NCBI GenBank assembly: GCA_020439025.1
Contig: JAGQTO010000002.1
Span: 1-53,482, forward strand
DNA length: 53,482 nt
Direction of reading: 5' to 3'
Source: Mycobacterium sp.
Lineage (GTDB): Bacteria > Actinomycetota > Actinomycetes > Mycobacteriales > Mycobacteriaceae
The notes under the pieces are model-generated. The model worked only from the letters and a program-made list of their open reading frames with translations, ran no database searches and was not told the DNA's origin. Positions 1 through 8,530 of this stretch are shown here, one piece after another. Every line of letters begins with the position of its first letter. Position 1 is the stretch's first letter. The position numbers were made by a program, and so were the translations under genes.

Positions 1-504
1 CATCGGTGTCAGGCCCGCGCGGGGGTCGGTGCCGATCCCGCGGTATCCCGCGGCGGTCGCCTCGGAGGCCGCTGCGTGGGTACCGGCGTCGGCGGTGCCC
101 TCCCCGACCGCGGCCTTGGTGTCGAGCAGGCGCCGTTCGATGGCCTCGATCAGCGCCTGCTTGCCCTGCGGTGTGCCGGTCGAGAACCCCATCGCCTCGA
201 CGTCGGCGATCGCCGCGGCGATCACGGTGTCCATGCGTTGCCGGCCACTGCGGGACTGCGCCACCGCCGCGGCCAGTTGGGTGTCCCCGGCAGCATCCTG
301 CTGGGCCAGGCGCTGGGAATCGGTGGCCAACCTCGCCGCCGCACTCTGGTGGGCGTCGATCGCCGCGCCCTGCCCCGCCGCCGGCGGGCTCGGCGGGACC
401 GGCGCCAACGGGCAGTCACAGGCCACACCGGACCCGGCGCCGAAACCCTCACGCGCCCTACCCATTACACCCCCCGCCGCCCGCACAAACGCCTCCACAC
501 TCAT
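1..504 (-). CDS. DUF4226-like ESX-associated protein, 3' end outside window
   Basis: An open frame of 168 codons runs from an ATG at 504 to the window edge without a stop, so the C-terminus is missing. After a Pro/Ala-rich stretch (residues 35-45) comes an all-helical region with the pattern RQRMD...AIADVEAMG followed by TPQGKQALIEAIERRL at about residues 87-125. This is the pattern I associate with DUF4226, a mycobacterial family found beside ESX (type VII secretion) genes. The gene downstream of which it lies (560-2020) carries a related TPQG...RL block, so the two look like tandem paralogues. The spacing of 55 bp and same strand suggest one operon. There is no clear Shine-Dalgarno before the ATG. 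Function is unknown; secretion with an ESX partner is inference. Confidence 0.7.
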   Translation of the reverse strand, partial: MSVEAFVRAAGGVMGRAREGFGAGSGVACDCPLAPVPPSPPAAGQGAAIDAHQSAAARLATDSQRLAQQDAAGDTQLAAAVAQSRSGRQRMDTVIAAAIADVEAMGFSTGTPQGKQALIEAIERRLLDTKAAVGEGTADAGTHAAASEATAAGYRGIGTDPRAGLTPM

Positions 505-559
505 GGCCCCGCCGCCCCGCCGCGATCACCTTCCATGGCCGTACCTCAGCTAGCCTGCG

Positions 560-2020
560 TCAGACCTGCGCCGATGGATTCGCCAGTTTCGTGGGGTCGA
601 TCCAGCCCAAGAAGTCCGGACCCGAGCCCACCGACTCCTGCGGCTGCACCTGCCCGTTCACCAGCACCTGCTTATTGCCCAAGGCCATCACCATGTGGTC
701 TTTCCACACCCCCACGTCACCGGCCTTCAGTTGTGTCGGCGGCACCGGATCGGTCACCGGGGTGCCCGGCGGGGGCAGGTTCACCCCCTGCTGGGCGTAG
801 CCCTCACTCACCGACGCCCCATTGAGGATCGCCCGCACCGCGGCCGCGCCGACCGGTGACCGGGCCTCGGTGGTCGACCCGTCGGGCAACGCAACCTCTG
901 TGGTCTTCGCGGGCTCCGGTGCGTCGTCAGCCGCACCGTCCGCCTTCACACCGGTGTCGGGGGCGTCGTTGTCTGCGGGCTGCGCGATCGGGGTGGCGCT
1001 GGCAGGGGCGGTGCCCTCCCCGCCGAGATCATCGCCCCCGCCGCCGCTGTCACCGTCACCTCCGCTGTCGCCGACCGCTTCGTCGTCGTGTGCACTGGTC
1101 AGGGCAGCGCCACCGTCGTTGCTTGCCTCCTGATCAGGTAGGCCCAGCGCATCGTCTTTGAAGCCCATCGGCGGCTCACCGCCGCCCCCCAGGCCGCTGA
1201 GCGCACTGAGCGGGTCACCGCCGAAACTGGGCAGCCCGCCCAGCCCGCCACCACCAAGGGAGGGCAGCCCCATCGGGAAGCCGCCGCCCATGCCCCCGAT
1301 CGGCATCCCCGCGCCCATCGGCATTCCCGTGCCGAACGGGTTGGCCGTGGCAGCGGGTTGGACGGCCGGTTCGGGCTTGTCCACGGCGGTGCCGCCCCCG
1401 CTGGCGGCAGGCTCGTCGGCGGCGCCGCGAGTGCCGGTGTCGGTGCCACTGGTCGTGGTGCCGGCGGGACCACCACCCGCCCCGCTGCTGGTGTCCCCGC
1501 CGCTGCTGGTGCCGGCACCGCTGTTGCCCGGCTCCAGGCCGACCCCGGCGTAGCGGTCGGTCAGCTCGCGGGTTTGGCGCGCATTGTCATCAGCGGTCGC
1601 CATCGCCTCGTTGATCACTGTGCGGGCCTGCCCGAGACGCTGCTCGACGTAATCCTGCAACTCCCGCTGGCCTTGCGGCGTCTCCAAACGTGGGCCGAGT
1701 TCCAGACACTTGGCCTCGACATCCTTTTCCACCCGCTCGAGTTCGGCCTTGCCGGCTTCACCGGCCGCCACGATCGCCTCCAGCCGCGCGTTCGCGTTCG
1801 CGTCCAGGTCGGTCAGTTCGGTCACGATCTTGCCCAGCGCCGCGGTCGCTTCCCGTGCGGCCTCGGAGGCGGCACCATCCGCTTCGCCGGTGCCCGGCGG
1901 GACCGGAGGGATCGGCGGCTGCGGGGGGGTCAGCGGGAACGGCGCACCCCCACCACCTTTCAGTGGCGCCAGCACGTTGCCGATGGTGGTGCTGATGATC
2001 CCCCAGTCATGTGTACCCAC
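560..2020 (-). CDS. DUF4226-like protein with Gly/Pro-rich linker and C-terminal NlpC-like half-domain
   Basis: The 486-residue protein has three parts. Residues about 45-165 are helical and Ala/Glu-rich with TPQGQRELQDYVEQRL, matching the paralogue at 1-504. Residues about 165-375 are low-complexity Gly/Pro/Ser/Asp with many GMP and GGLG runs. Residues about 385-480 form a compact domain with LKAGDVGVWKDHMVMALG, which resembles the second half of NlpC/P60 or CHAP folds (GD..W..H....G). I see no catalytic Cys before it, so peptidase activity is doubtful. Such modular architecture is usual for ESX-secreted or ESX-associated mycobacterial proteins. It lies 12 bp downstream of the EspL-like gene. 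Confidence 0.75.
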   Translation of the reverse strand: MGTHDWGIISTTIGNVLAPLKGGGGAPFPLTPPQPPIPPVPPGTGEADGAASEAAREATAALGKIVTELTDLDANANARLEAIVAAGEAGKAELERVEKDVEAKCLELGPRLETPQGQRELQDYVEQRLGQARTVINEAMATADDNARQTRELTDRYAGVGLEPGNSGAGTSSGGDTSSGAGGGPAGTTTSGTDTGTRGAADEPAASGGGTAVDKPEPAVQPAATANPFGTGMPMGAGMPIGGMGGGFPMGLPSLGGGGLGGLPSFGGDPLSALSGLGGGGEPPMGFKDDALGLPDQEASNDGGAALTSAHDDEAVGDSGGDGDSGGGGDDLGGEGTAPASATPIAQPADNDAPDTGVKADGAADDAPEPAKTTEVALPDGSTTEARSPVGAAAVRAILNGASVSEGYAQQGVNLPPPGTPVTDPVPPTQLKAGDVGVWKDHMVMALGNKQVLVNGQVQPQESVGSGPDFLGWIDPTKLANPSAQV

Positions 2021-2032
2021 GGGTCTCCCTCG

Positions 2033-2326
2033 CTAGAAATTCAGTGCGCGTTCACGCGCGGCGATAGCCACCAATTCGCCATCATCGGGATCGGGGCGGG
2101 TGTTGGCGTAGTAACGGTCGTGAGCGACCGCGGCGACCGCCTTGACGCGATCGTTTAGCGTCGCCGAGTCCCAGGTGCGAACCACAGGGCTCAACAGCCG
2201 CAGCCCGCAGACAAACCCGAAACCGTTGACCTGCACCATCAGCGTGCGCCGCGCGGACACCGCGCTGGCCACCACTTCCCGCAACGCGGGATCAAGATCG
2301 TCCTCAGCGCCGTGTACCGCGGTCAC
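2033..2326 (-). CDS. EspL-like small protein of the YbaB/EbfC fold
   Basis: 97 residues from a GTG start; the frame is closed by a stop shortly upstream and has no ATG there. The central pattern VQVNGFGFVCGLRL...LNDRVKAVAAVAHDRY follows the shape of mycobacterial EspL (Rv3880c) and YbaB proteins: a beta strand ending in NG, a second strand GLR, then a long helix starting L..RV..A. In ESX-1, espL sits directly between espB and espK; here the gene also lies directly downstream of an EspK-like gene, which supports the call. YbaB proteins bind DNA or act as small stabilising partners. The family assignment rests on pattern recognition from memory. Confidence 0.6.
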   Translation of the reverse strand: MTAVHGAEDDLDPALREVVASAVSARRTLMVQVNGFGFVCGLRLLSPVVRTWDSATLNDRVKAVAAVAHDRYYANTRPDPDDGELVAIAARERALNF

Positions 2327-2412
2327 ACTGCCGCCCCCGTCCAGACCACCCCAACCGTCATAGCGTCATCCTTACACATAATCAGTCACCAGTAAACACC
2401 CATGCACGTTGT

Positions 2413-2427
2413 ACTGTTCACAACAGT
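2413..2427. promoter_or_regulatory. Perfect palindrome in the gap before the EspL-like gene
   Basis: ACTGTT-CAC-AACAGT: six-base arms with a 3-nt centre. It lies in the 230-bp gap 2327-2556, the only sizeable gap inside the ESX cluster, upstream of the EspL-like gene on the minus strand. It is a candidate operator or promoter element for the last three genes. The gap is visibly richer in A/T than its flanks and holds nothing else I recognise. Confidence 0.35.
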
Positions 2428-2556
2428 AAGCAGTCTGCTGTGATGAGGACCCCCATACAACGAACGATGGGTGCGGTCACGCACACACCCGATCCACGGT
2501 AGCTGCGCCGACGCTCACCAACCGTTGCTGTCGTCGACCTGGCGACACCGCTGGCC

Positions 2557-5046
2557 TCAGTGCACGGTCAGCGGGCGGTTCAGGTGCTGTTCCCAGGCGG
2601 CGGTGACCGAGGCGACCGTCGCCCCGAAGCCCGCAGCGACGGCGCAGTAGGCGATATCAAGAACGCTCGGCGGGCTGTGCTGCCAGCAGCGGACCAACTC
2701 CACCAGCCGGCCCATGCGGTAGTAGTGCTGGTAGACCGTCCGCGAATTGATCGACGTTTGCGAGTCGTCCAAATCCCGGGGAGCGGCCTTGATCGACGGA
2801 TAGAACATCGCATTGTTCTCCCGTTGGCTCACCTGCTGGTAGTGCTCGGCCCAGTCGATCACCACACCGTTGCCCAGCGCCGAGAGCAGGTCGATGTCGG
2901 CGGCGGCAACCAATGCCGACCCGGTGTGCAGCGCCTCCTCCTGGGCGGCGCGAACCACCGCGGCGGTCAGCTGCGAGGCCAACTGAATCGTGGCGTCACC
3001 GCCGCGGTCGACCATCGTGACCCGTTGCGCCAGATCGGGGTCGATGCTCACCATGCGGTGCTGATAGCCGCCACCGAACACCGGGGCCGCCGCGCCGGAC
3101 CTCAACACATCCGCCAACGACACCGTCAGGTAATCGGCCACCCCGGCAGGACGGTAGGCCGCCGCCTGCCCCGAGTTGGTGGCTGCGATGGCCGAGATCG
3201 ACACCCCCGCAAGCCGTTCGGCCACCTTCTCGCTGTGGGCGACCACAATATCGACCGGGGACGGCCAGCCGGTGAACAGCGCCGCCCACCCCATCGGCAA
3301 CGCACGGTCAGCCACCGCCAGGCGGGTATCGGCAGGAAGGGCCACCGTCGCCGGAACATACCCGCCGCCACCCATGCTGGAGGCGATCACCACTTGCTTG
3401 CCCATCGAGGTGTTCAGCACCGAGACAGCCCAATCCAGCACCACCGGGTCCGGGGCCGCAGCAGTCCCAACGATGAGACCGGTCAGCACACGCTTCGCCA
3501 CCGCCAGATCAGGATTCGAATCCCGCTCGGGCAGCATCCCCGCCGTCGTTCCTCCCGACGTCGCGGCCACCATCGGCGCCGCGCCAGGTGCCGGTTGCTG
3601 CCCGCCCGGTTGACCAGCAGGGCTGGCCGGTGCCGCCGTAGCCGCTGCCGTCGCCGCCGGCGGCGGCGTGGGCTGGCCGCCGCCAGGAGGAACGAACGGC
3701 GCCAGCGCGCCCCCACCGCCCATACCCGCGCCGCCAGCACCGGGGCCGGCTCCACCACCGCCTGCCGAGGGCACCGCCGCGGCGGCCGGGCCACCACCAG
3801 CCATCGACGGCGCACTCGCCGGCTGGGCAACGCCGGGCTGCCCCGCGCCGGGCTGCGCCGCGACCGGCTGACCCATCACCGGCTCCCCCGCCCTGCCCAA
3901 CGTCGGCGGCGGCACCGCCCCCGACGAGGCACCCAGCCCGCTCACCAACCCCGACTGGAAACTCTGCGTCGCATTCGCCAACGGCGACCCACCACCACCC
4001 AGACCCTGCGGAGAAGTCGACGCCGACGGCGCCGACGGGACCGACGGACCACCCGACACCGCACTGCCCGACACCGCACCACTCGACAAGGGGCTGCCCG
4101 CCTTCGTCAGCCCGGTCGCACTACCCAACGACGACGACAACGACGACGACGACGACGGCATCGACGCAGCCGACGACGACGGCATCGACGCCGCCGAACT
4201 ACTTCCCGGCATCATCGGCATCTGCGACACCCCCGCCGGCGCCGCAGGTGTAAGCGCAGCGGGTTTCTCGGTGTAGTCACCGCTCTGGTTCTCCGACGTG
4301 GTCGCTGTCGTGTCGGGCGTATCGGGTTTCTCGGTGTAGTCCTCGCTCTGGTTCTCCGTTGCGGTCGTTGTCGTGTCGGGTTTCTCGGTGTAGTTACCGC
4401 TCTGGTTCTTCGACGTGGTCGCTGTCGTGTCGGGCGTATCGGGTTTCGCGGTGTAGTCCCTGCTTTGGTTCTGTGTTTTGTTGTCGACGGCGTGGATGGT
4501 GGGGTCGTTTTTCGTCGTTTCGTTTCCGTGGCTGGCGGGTGCGCCGGTGACGGGGGACGGCGGGGGTGTGCTGGGGGTGGGTGTGGCGTGGAAGTCGGCC
4601 CAGGCGTCGGCGACGGCGGATTCGACTTCGGGGGCATAGGCGGTGATGACCAGTCCGCGGGCGGCCGGTGGTGTGTTGCTCCAGTCGTGTTCGGCGGCAT
4701 CGGCGATTTGGCTGAGGCGAAGTTTCAGCCCGTAGATCAACGCTTTGTAGCTTTTGGCGGCGGCGGTTTTGGTGTCGAAGTGATCGGCGGCGGCGTAGGC
4801 GTGATCGCGCAACTTCCCCATCAACGCCTGGTGGGCGTCCCCGGCGTGGCCCTTTAACAGTTCACGCTGATGGGCCATGTCGCGCATCACTTGATCGCCG
4901 TAGTCGTTCGCCGCGGCCGCCATCGCGGCCTGCTCGCCGGCTAGGTGCTCCAGGCTGCTTTCGCTCATCCCCGGCCAGGCTGTCGCCAGCAGCATCTGGG
5001 CCGCCGGCCCGGTGGGACGCGGCACATCGCCCGACGCTAGAACCAC
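2557..5046 (-). CDS. EspK-like ESX-associated protein with WPG N-terminal helices and long Pro/Gly linker
   Basis: 829 residues from a GTG with AGGTGG eight bases upstream. Residues about 20-150 are helical, beginning with a WPG motif and holding YAAAD, a match to the YxxxD/E element of type VII substrates that may be coincidental. Residues about 150-510 are Pro/Ser/Gly/Ala-rich low complexity, including a tandem repeat (encoded 4261-4476). The last ~310 residues are a folded alpha/beta region with ordinary composition, ending in a helical part. N-terminal helices, a proline-rich middle and a globular C-terminal domain, followed by an EspL-like gene, match the espK-espL arrangement of ESX-1. 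EspK chaperones EspB to the secretion machine; the same role here is inference. Confidence 0.65.
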   Translation of the reverse strand: MVLASGDVPRPTGPAAQMLLATAWPGMSESSLEHLAGEQAAMAAAANDYGDQVMRDMAHQRELLKGHAGDAHQALMGKLRDHAYAAADHFDTKTAAAKSYKALIYGLKLRLSQIADAAEHDWSNTPPAARGLVITAYAPEVESAVADAWADFHATPTPSTPPPSPVTGAPASHGNETTKNDPTIHAVDNKTQNQSRDYTAKPDTPDTTATTSKNQSGNYTEKPDTTTTATENQSEDYTEKPDTPDTTATTSENQSGDYTEKPAALTPAAPAGVSQMPMMPGSSSAASMPSSSAASMPSSSSSLSSSLGSATGLTKAGSPLSSGAVSGSAVSGGPSVPSAPSASTSPQGLGGGGSPLANATQSFQSGLVSGLGASSGAVPPPTLGRAGEPVMGQPVAAQPGAGQPGVAQPASAPSMAGGGPAAAAVPSAGGGGAGPGAGGAGMGGGGALAPFVPPGGGQPTPPPAATAAATAAPASPAGQPGGQQPAPGAAPMVAATSGGTTAGMLPERDSNPDLAVAKRVLTGLIVGTAAAPDPVVLDWAVSVLNTSMGKQVVIASSMGGGGYVPATVALPADTRLAVADRALPMGWAALFTGWPSPVDIVVAHSEKVAERLAGVSISAIAATNSGQAAAYRPAGVADYLTVSLADVLRSGAAAPVFGGGYQHRMVSIDPDLAQRVTMVDRGGDATIQLASQLTAAVVRAAQEEALHTGSALVAAADIDLLSALGNGVVIDWAEHYQQVSQRENNAMFYPSIKAAPRDLDDSQTSINSRTVYQHYYRMGRLVELVRCWQHSPPSVLDIAYCAVAAGFGATVASVTAAWEQHLNRPLTVH
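4261..4476. repeat. In-frame tandem repeat inside the EspK-like gene
   Basis: Units start at 4261, 4324, 4378 and 4441, each opening with GGGTTTC on the plus strand. Unit lengths alternate 63, 54, 63 bases and the last is partial. All are multiples of three and encode NQS..YT.KPDT units in the minus-strand gene. The 54-base unit lacks a three-codon piece. Such repeats expand and contract by slippage, so copy number may vary between isolates. Confidence 0.85.
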
Positions 5047-5057
5047 GGCTCAGCCAC

Positions 5058-5603
5058 CTATTTGAGGCCGCAGATGGCCCAGGCCCGGTCATAGATTGCC
5101 CTGGCCGCCGCCTGGTCATATTTCGGTGGGTCTACAAGACCTTTGGCTCCCCTGCTTTCGAAGTGGGACAACTCAGTGAAGTAGGCATCGACAACGTCGC
5201 TGAGGGCTGACCGGACGTCCGCACTCGCCTCAGGGTGGGCTGCCAGCGACGTTCGCACCGCCGCCGCGGCAGGCCCCAGTTCGCCTGGGACCGTGGGCTT
5301 CGCCATCGCCTCGTTGATGAGGACGTATTCGGTGCACAGTTTGACGTCTTGTGCGCGAACGTATTCCGGTGTGGCGGTGTCCTGTGGTGCTGTTGTTGGC
5401 GATGTGGCGGCGGGTGTGTCGGCGCGGGTGAGCAGGGAGCCGATGATCCCGCCGCCGAGTGCGGCGGCGAGGATCGCTGCGGCCAGCGCGAGTCGTGTGC
5501 CGGTGCGGCGGGGCGGTTGTGGGGGCGGCGACGTCGGAGGGGTCCACGGCGGCTGCGGCGGGTAGACGCCGGGGCCGGGACCACCGGTCATGGGATAGGT
5601 CAT
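5058..5603 (-). CDS. Single-pass membrane protein of the ESX cluster
   Basis: 181 residues. Residues 1-33 are Pro/Gly-rich and end in PPRRTGTR, followed by a hydrophobic segment at about 37-58 (ALAAAILAAALGGGIIGSLL), so the protein probably has a cytosolic N-terminus and an outside C-terminal domain. The outer part (about 80-181) is helical with two cysteines (one near KLCTEY, one near WAICGLK) that could pair in a disulphide. The start ATG has AAGGGG seven bases upstream. Only 11 bp separate it from the EspK-like gene, so they are probably cotranscribed. I do not recognise the family. Confidence 0.7.
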   Translation of the reverse strand: MTYPMTGGPGPGVYPPQPPWTPPTSPPPQPPRRTGTRLALAAAILAAALGGGIIGSLLTRADTPAATSPTTAPQDTATPEYVRAQDVKLCTEYVLINEAMAKPTVPGELGPAAAAVRTSLAAHPEASADVRSALSDVVDAYFTELSHFESRGAKGLVDPPKYDQAAARAIYDRAWAICGLK

Positions 5604-5658
5604 CTCGCGCCCCTTCGGTTGCCTCTGAGTTTAGTTGTCGCCGCTGACATTTCCGGTT

Positions 5659-5970
5659 CTAGGTGGTGATGGTGTCGATCGTCGATCCGCTGTCGGTGTC
5701 GGTGTCGGTGAGCCCGACGGTGGTCTCGGCGGTGCGCTGCCCGAGGTGGATTCCGCCGGCGGCGAGATCGGCGGCGATCGCATCGGTCTGCGGCGTCCAG
5801 GCGGCGACGGCGGCGGCAATTTCAGCACTCAGCGCGTCACCACTGCCGCCCGCATGTGTCCCGGCGGCGAGGCTGCCCCGGCCGGTTTCCAGGGCCGTTC
5901 CCGCTGCGGCGGCGGTGGTCTGTGCCACCGAGGACGACAGTCCGAGCGGGTCGATCTCAACGCGATCCAT
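5659..5970 (-). CDS. EspC/DUF2580-like small ESX protein
   Basis: 103 residues, opening with a short motif VEIDPLGLSSSVAQTT, close to the DP.aL..aA pattern at the start of EspC-type (DUF2580) and related WXG100-like ESX proteins. The rest is predicted as two Ala-rich helices around residue 45-55 (GGSGDALS) and a Thr/Asp-rich tail. The start codon is 3 bp after the stop of the gene at 5974-6411, indicating translational coupling. Such small helical hairpins are typically secreted as dimers with a partner; the partner here could be the 8198-8530 product. Confidence 0.65.
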   Translation of the reverse strand: MDRVEIDPLGLSSSVAQTTAAAAGTALETGRGSLAAGTHAGGSGDALSAEIAAAVAAWTPQTDAIAADLAAGGIHLGQRTAETTVGLTDTDTDSGSTIDTITT

Positions 5971-5973
5971 GGG

Positions 5974-6411
5974 TCATCGTCTCTTTGCGCTGGGTTTGGA
6001 CAAGGCGTCGGACAGCCGGTCGGCGACCGGATGCTGGGCCATCGCGGTGTAGGGGGCTTGGGCGAACTGGGCCAGGAACTCGTCGGCCATCTTGGAGAAC
6101 TGCTCGTTGGCCCGTTCGGTGTTTCCTTCGATCGCCTCGTTGATGGCGTCCTCGAACTCCTCGACGGTCATATCCTGCTGAAAGCCGGGCTGCACCCACA
6201 ACTCCATCAGCCGGCCCCGGGCGTCGTGGGTGGCGATCACGTCGTCGTCGTCGCTGCCGGTGGCCACGAAGCTGTTCACTTTGTCCCGCCAGGCGGAAAC
6301 CACCTCGATCAGCGCGTCGAGATCGTCGGTGACCTGCGCGACCTGAGCCACCGGATCGGTGGTGGCCCGCACCGCAGTGAGTGCTGCTGCGGGGTTACCG
6401 GGTGGTGCCAT
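5974..6411 (-). CDS. YbaB-like accessory protein of the ESX cluster
   Basis: 145 residues. The start is the ATG at 6411, preceded by a strong GAGGAGG, rather than a possible upstream start at 6480 that would overlap the previous gene by 86 bp. The C-terminal half has GRLMELWVQPGF...VEEFEDAINEAI...NEQFSKMADEF, the YbaB layout of a beta strand ending in a Pro followed by a long helix. Together with the EspL-like gene, the cluster thus encodes two YbaB-fold proteins. It overlaps the 3' end of the upstream gene by 17 bp and is followed 3 bp later by the EspC-like gene, so the three are probably translated together. Confidence 0.7.
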   Translation of the reverse strand: MAPPGNPAAALTAVRATTDPVAQVAQVTDDLDALIEVVSAWRDKVNSFVATGSDDDDVIATHDARGRLMELWVQPGFQQDMTVEEFEDAINEAIEGNTERANEQFSKMADEFLAQFAQAPYTAMAQHPVADRLSDALSKPSAKRR

Positions 6412-8179
6412 GTGGTTCCTCCTCATCCTTCGTCGCCCGCTGACGCGGCGAACGTCGTCGGTCTCGTTCCAGTTCACCAAAGACTGGTTCGGTGTTGGCG
6501 ACCTCGCGGTGCACTACCCGCTTGTCCGGGTACAGCGCCTTGTCGCGTTCCCCGTTCTGTGTCCCCTGGCCTGCACCGGGCATCATCGGCGGATACATGC
6601 CCCCGCCACCCATCATGGCCCCACCGGGGGTCGGGGCGCTCGCGGCCGGGGCGGGCGCGCTGATCGTGGGGACGGACGGGGCCGCGGCGGGAAGCGCCGC
6701 AGGGCTCCCGCTCGGCAGCGAGGCACCCATGTCCCCGCCGCCGCTGGCCGTGGTGTCCCCGGCGCCGCCGCCGCTGTCCATCGGCGAACTGGCCCCACCG
6801 CTATCCAGGCCCAGATCCTCCGGGGAGGCCATCGCCGGGGGGCTCGGAACTCCCCCGCCGCCGAAGCCGCCCGGCAGCCCTGCCAGCGAGGAGAGCGCCG
6901 ACATCGGCGAGCCCCCACCGCCACCGAGACCGGGAGACATGCCGCCGGCGGCCTGGGCCAGCCCGCCGAGAAGCTGGCCCGCGGTGTTGCCGGTGGTGGC
7001 CGCCGGCGCTGACAACGCTGCGGGGTCCACAGCGGGCCGCGCGGCGCCCTCGGTGCCGACCGATGTCGGGTCTGCGGAGGCGGACCCGACATTTGGATCG
7101 GCTGTGGCGTCCGATGCCGGGTCACCAGCGCCGGGGGCGGTGGTGTCGGCCTCAGCGCCAGACTCGCCGCCCTCGTCGTCGGCGCTCTTGCCTTTCGCCC
7201 GGTCGGTGTCGTCGGTGGCGGTCTTGTCATCGCTCGCCGAACTGGGTTCGGGAGTGTTCCCACCCTTGGTGGAGGGGCCGCCCACGATCGGCGGGGCGGG
7301 TTTGGGCGGGCGGGGCACCTCGACGGTCGTGGTGTTCGCGGCGGCCGCGTAGGCGACCTGCGCGTCGAGCGCATTGCGTTGCGCCTCAGCCATATCGGTG
7401 GTCGCCACCTGCAACGGCACTACATCCAGCCCGCCGCTGCGGGCGAAGCGTTGCAGCCCCTCGTTGATGCGGGCTTGGAGATGCGTGAAGGTCTCCGGGC
7501 GCGGGGTGCCCGAGACCGCGTCGCGGACATGGTCCGCAGAGTGATCGGCTGCGGCCGCCACCTCGCGGGCATAGTCGGCGGTGTCGTCGAACCAGTCCGC
7601 GAGGCGGGTGACGTTGGCCCCGGCACGCTGAATCCCGTCATCCCAGTGGGAGTCAATGGCGCGAGCCTGGCTGCGGAGCTGCTCGGCCACCGCGGTGAGG
7701 TTGGCGCTGGTCTCCCGCATCCGGGCGGCGTACGCCGCCAACGGAGCGGGGCCGGCCCCGGCGTGGATCTGCGCCGACCACGTCTGGGCGCTGACAGGTT
7801 CGGGCACCGACGGAACCGCTGGAGCGACCGGCAGGGCGGGCGGCGCGGGCACTGCGCCGCCGGGAAGGGCGACATCCGGGGATGATGCCGGGGTGCTCGC
7901 CAGCGAGGAAATGGCGGCGCCGCCGGCCTGGTCGGTGCCATCGAGCACCTTGCCGGTGTGGGCCACCGCCAGCCCGCCGGCGACCCGCACCGCCTGCGAA
8001 TGCGCCAGCAGCGCCTCCAGGCCCTTCTCCCACGCCGCAAACGAGGCCGCTACCGCCGTCGAAATCGGATCGGTACCCGCCGGTGAGCACCCGGCGCCTC
8101 CCCCGGCCTCGGCGGCGCATTGCTGTAAGCCCTGTCCGTCACCGGAGAGGGCTTGGGGGTCAGCGTCGAGGTGCTGCAT
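6395..8179 (-). CDS. Large ESX substrate-like protein: EspC-like head, helical domain, Gly/Pro-rich tail
   Basis: 594 residues. Residues about 1-80 resemble an EspC-type helical hairpin (DPQAL near the start). Residues about 130-280 form a second, longer helical domain with single Trp residues (WSAQIH, SHWDDG, WFDDTADYA), suggesting a PPE/EspB-type bundle. Residues about 290-555 are acidic and Gly/Ser/Pro-rich low complexity. The last ~40 residues are charged with YPDKRVVHREV and many Arg/Glu, an unusual conserved-looking tail. The arrangement fits a secreted or surface ESX protein; which system exports it cannot be told from this window. It begins 18 bp after the stop of the 8198-8530 gene. 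Confidence 0.7.
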   Translation of the reverse strand: MQHLDADPQALSGDGQGLQQCAAEAGGGAGCSPAGTDPISTAVAASFAAWEKGLEALLAHSQAVRVAGGLAVAHTGKVLDGTDQAGGAAISSLASTPASSPDVALPGGAVPAPPALPVAPAVPSVPEPVSAQTWSAQIHAGAGPAPLAAYAARMRETSANLTAVAEQLRSQARAIDSHWDDGIQRAGANVTRLADWFDDTADYAREVAAAADHSADHVRDAVSGTPRPETFTHLQARINEGLQRFARSGGLDVVPLQVATTDMAEAQRNALDAQVAYAAAANTTTVEVPRPPKPAPPIVGGPSTKGGNTPEPSSASDDKTATDDTDRAKGKSADDEGGESGAEADTTAPGAGDPASDATADPNVGSASADPTSVGTEGAARPAVDPAALSAPAATTGNTAGQLLGGLAQAAGGMSPGLGGGGGSPMSALSSLAGLPGGFGGGGVPSPPAMASPEDLGLDSGGASSPMDSGGGAGDTTASGGGDMGASLPSGSPAALPAAAPSVPTISAPAPAASAPTPGGAMMGGGGMYPPMMPGAGQGTQNGERDKALYPDKRVVHREVANTEPVFGELERDRRRSPRQRATKDEEEPHGTTR

Positions 8180-8197
8180 GGGCCGTGCCGATTCGCT

Positions 8198-8530
8198 TTA
8201 TGCGCTGCCGGTGATCGACTGGATCGCCGAGGCCGCCTGAGCATCTTCGCTCTCGAAGGTGCTCCGGGTGTTGTCGAGCTTGTCGGCCATCGCCCGAGCC
8301 GTGGCCGCCGCCCGCGCGTAGGCGGCTGTGCGCGCCTGGCCTTCGGCTTGCTTGGCGTCGATGAACGCGTGATAGATCGGCCCCGCGGCCAGACGCAGTT
8401 CCTCCAACGAGGCGTGGTCGTGGCGGCCGTACTGCTCGATCTGATCGGCATAGGCGCGCAGCGCCTCGGCGTCGAACGCGGCAGCCTCGGAATCGAGCGC
8501 GATGGCGGGAACAGACGATGTCGATGACAC
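8198..8530 (-). CDS. Small WXG100/EspC-like helical protein, first gene of the ESX run
   Basis: 110 residues. I chose the GTG at 8530 because GGAGAGG sits eight bases before it; an ATG at 8578 would extend the protein by 16 residues but lacks a site. The product is almost entirely helical, with Ala/Glu/Gln-rich stretches and a central break near GPIYHAF, and holds YGRHD (YxxxD). Size and helical hairpin layout fit WXG100-like proteins, though no WXG is present. It is the promoter-proximal gene of the minus-strand cluster that runs to the left edge. Confidence 0.65.
   Translation of the reverse strand: MSSTSSVPAIALDSEAAAFDAEALRAYADQIEQYGRHDHASLEELRLAAGPIYHAFIDAKQAEGQARTAAYARAAATARAMADKLDNTRSTFESEDAQAASAIQSITGSA

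Noticed and set aside
4261-4476. Regular repeats considered as a CRISPR array
   Set aside because: Units abut without variable spacers, lengths are multiples of three and they encode protein repeats in the surrounding gene.
2560-4857. Long plus-strand open frame (765 codons) opposite the EspK-like gene
   Set aside because: The translation is Arg/His/Gly-rich without protein-like pattern. It results from the high-GC third positions of the real minus-strand gene.
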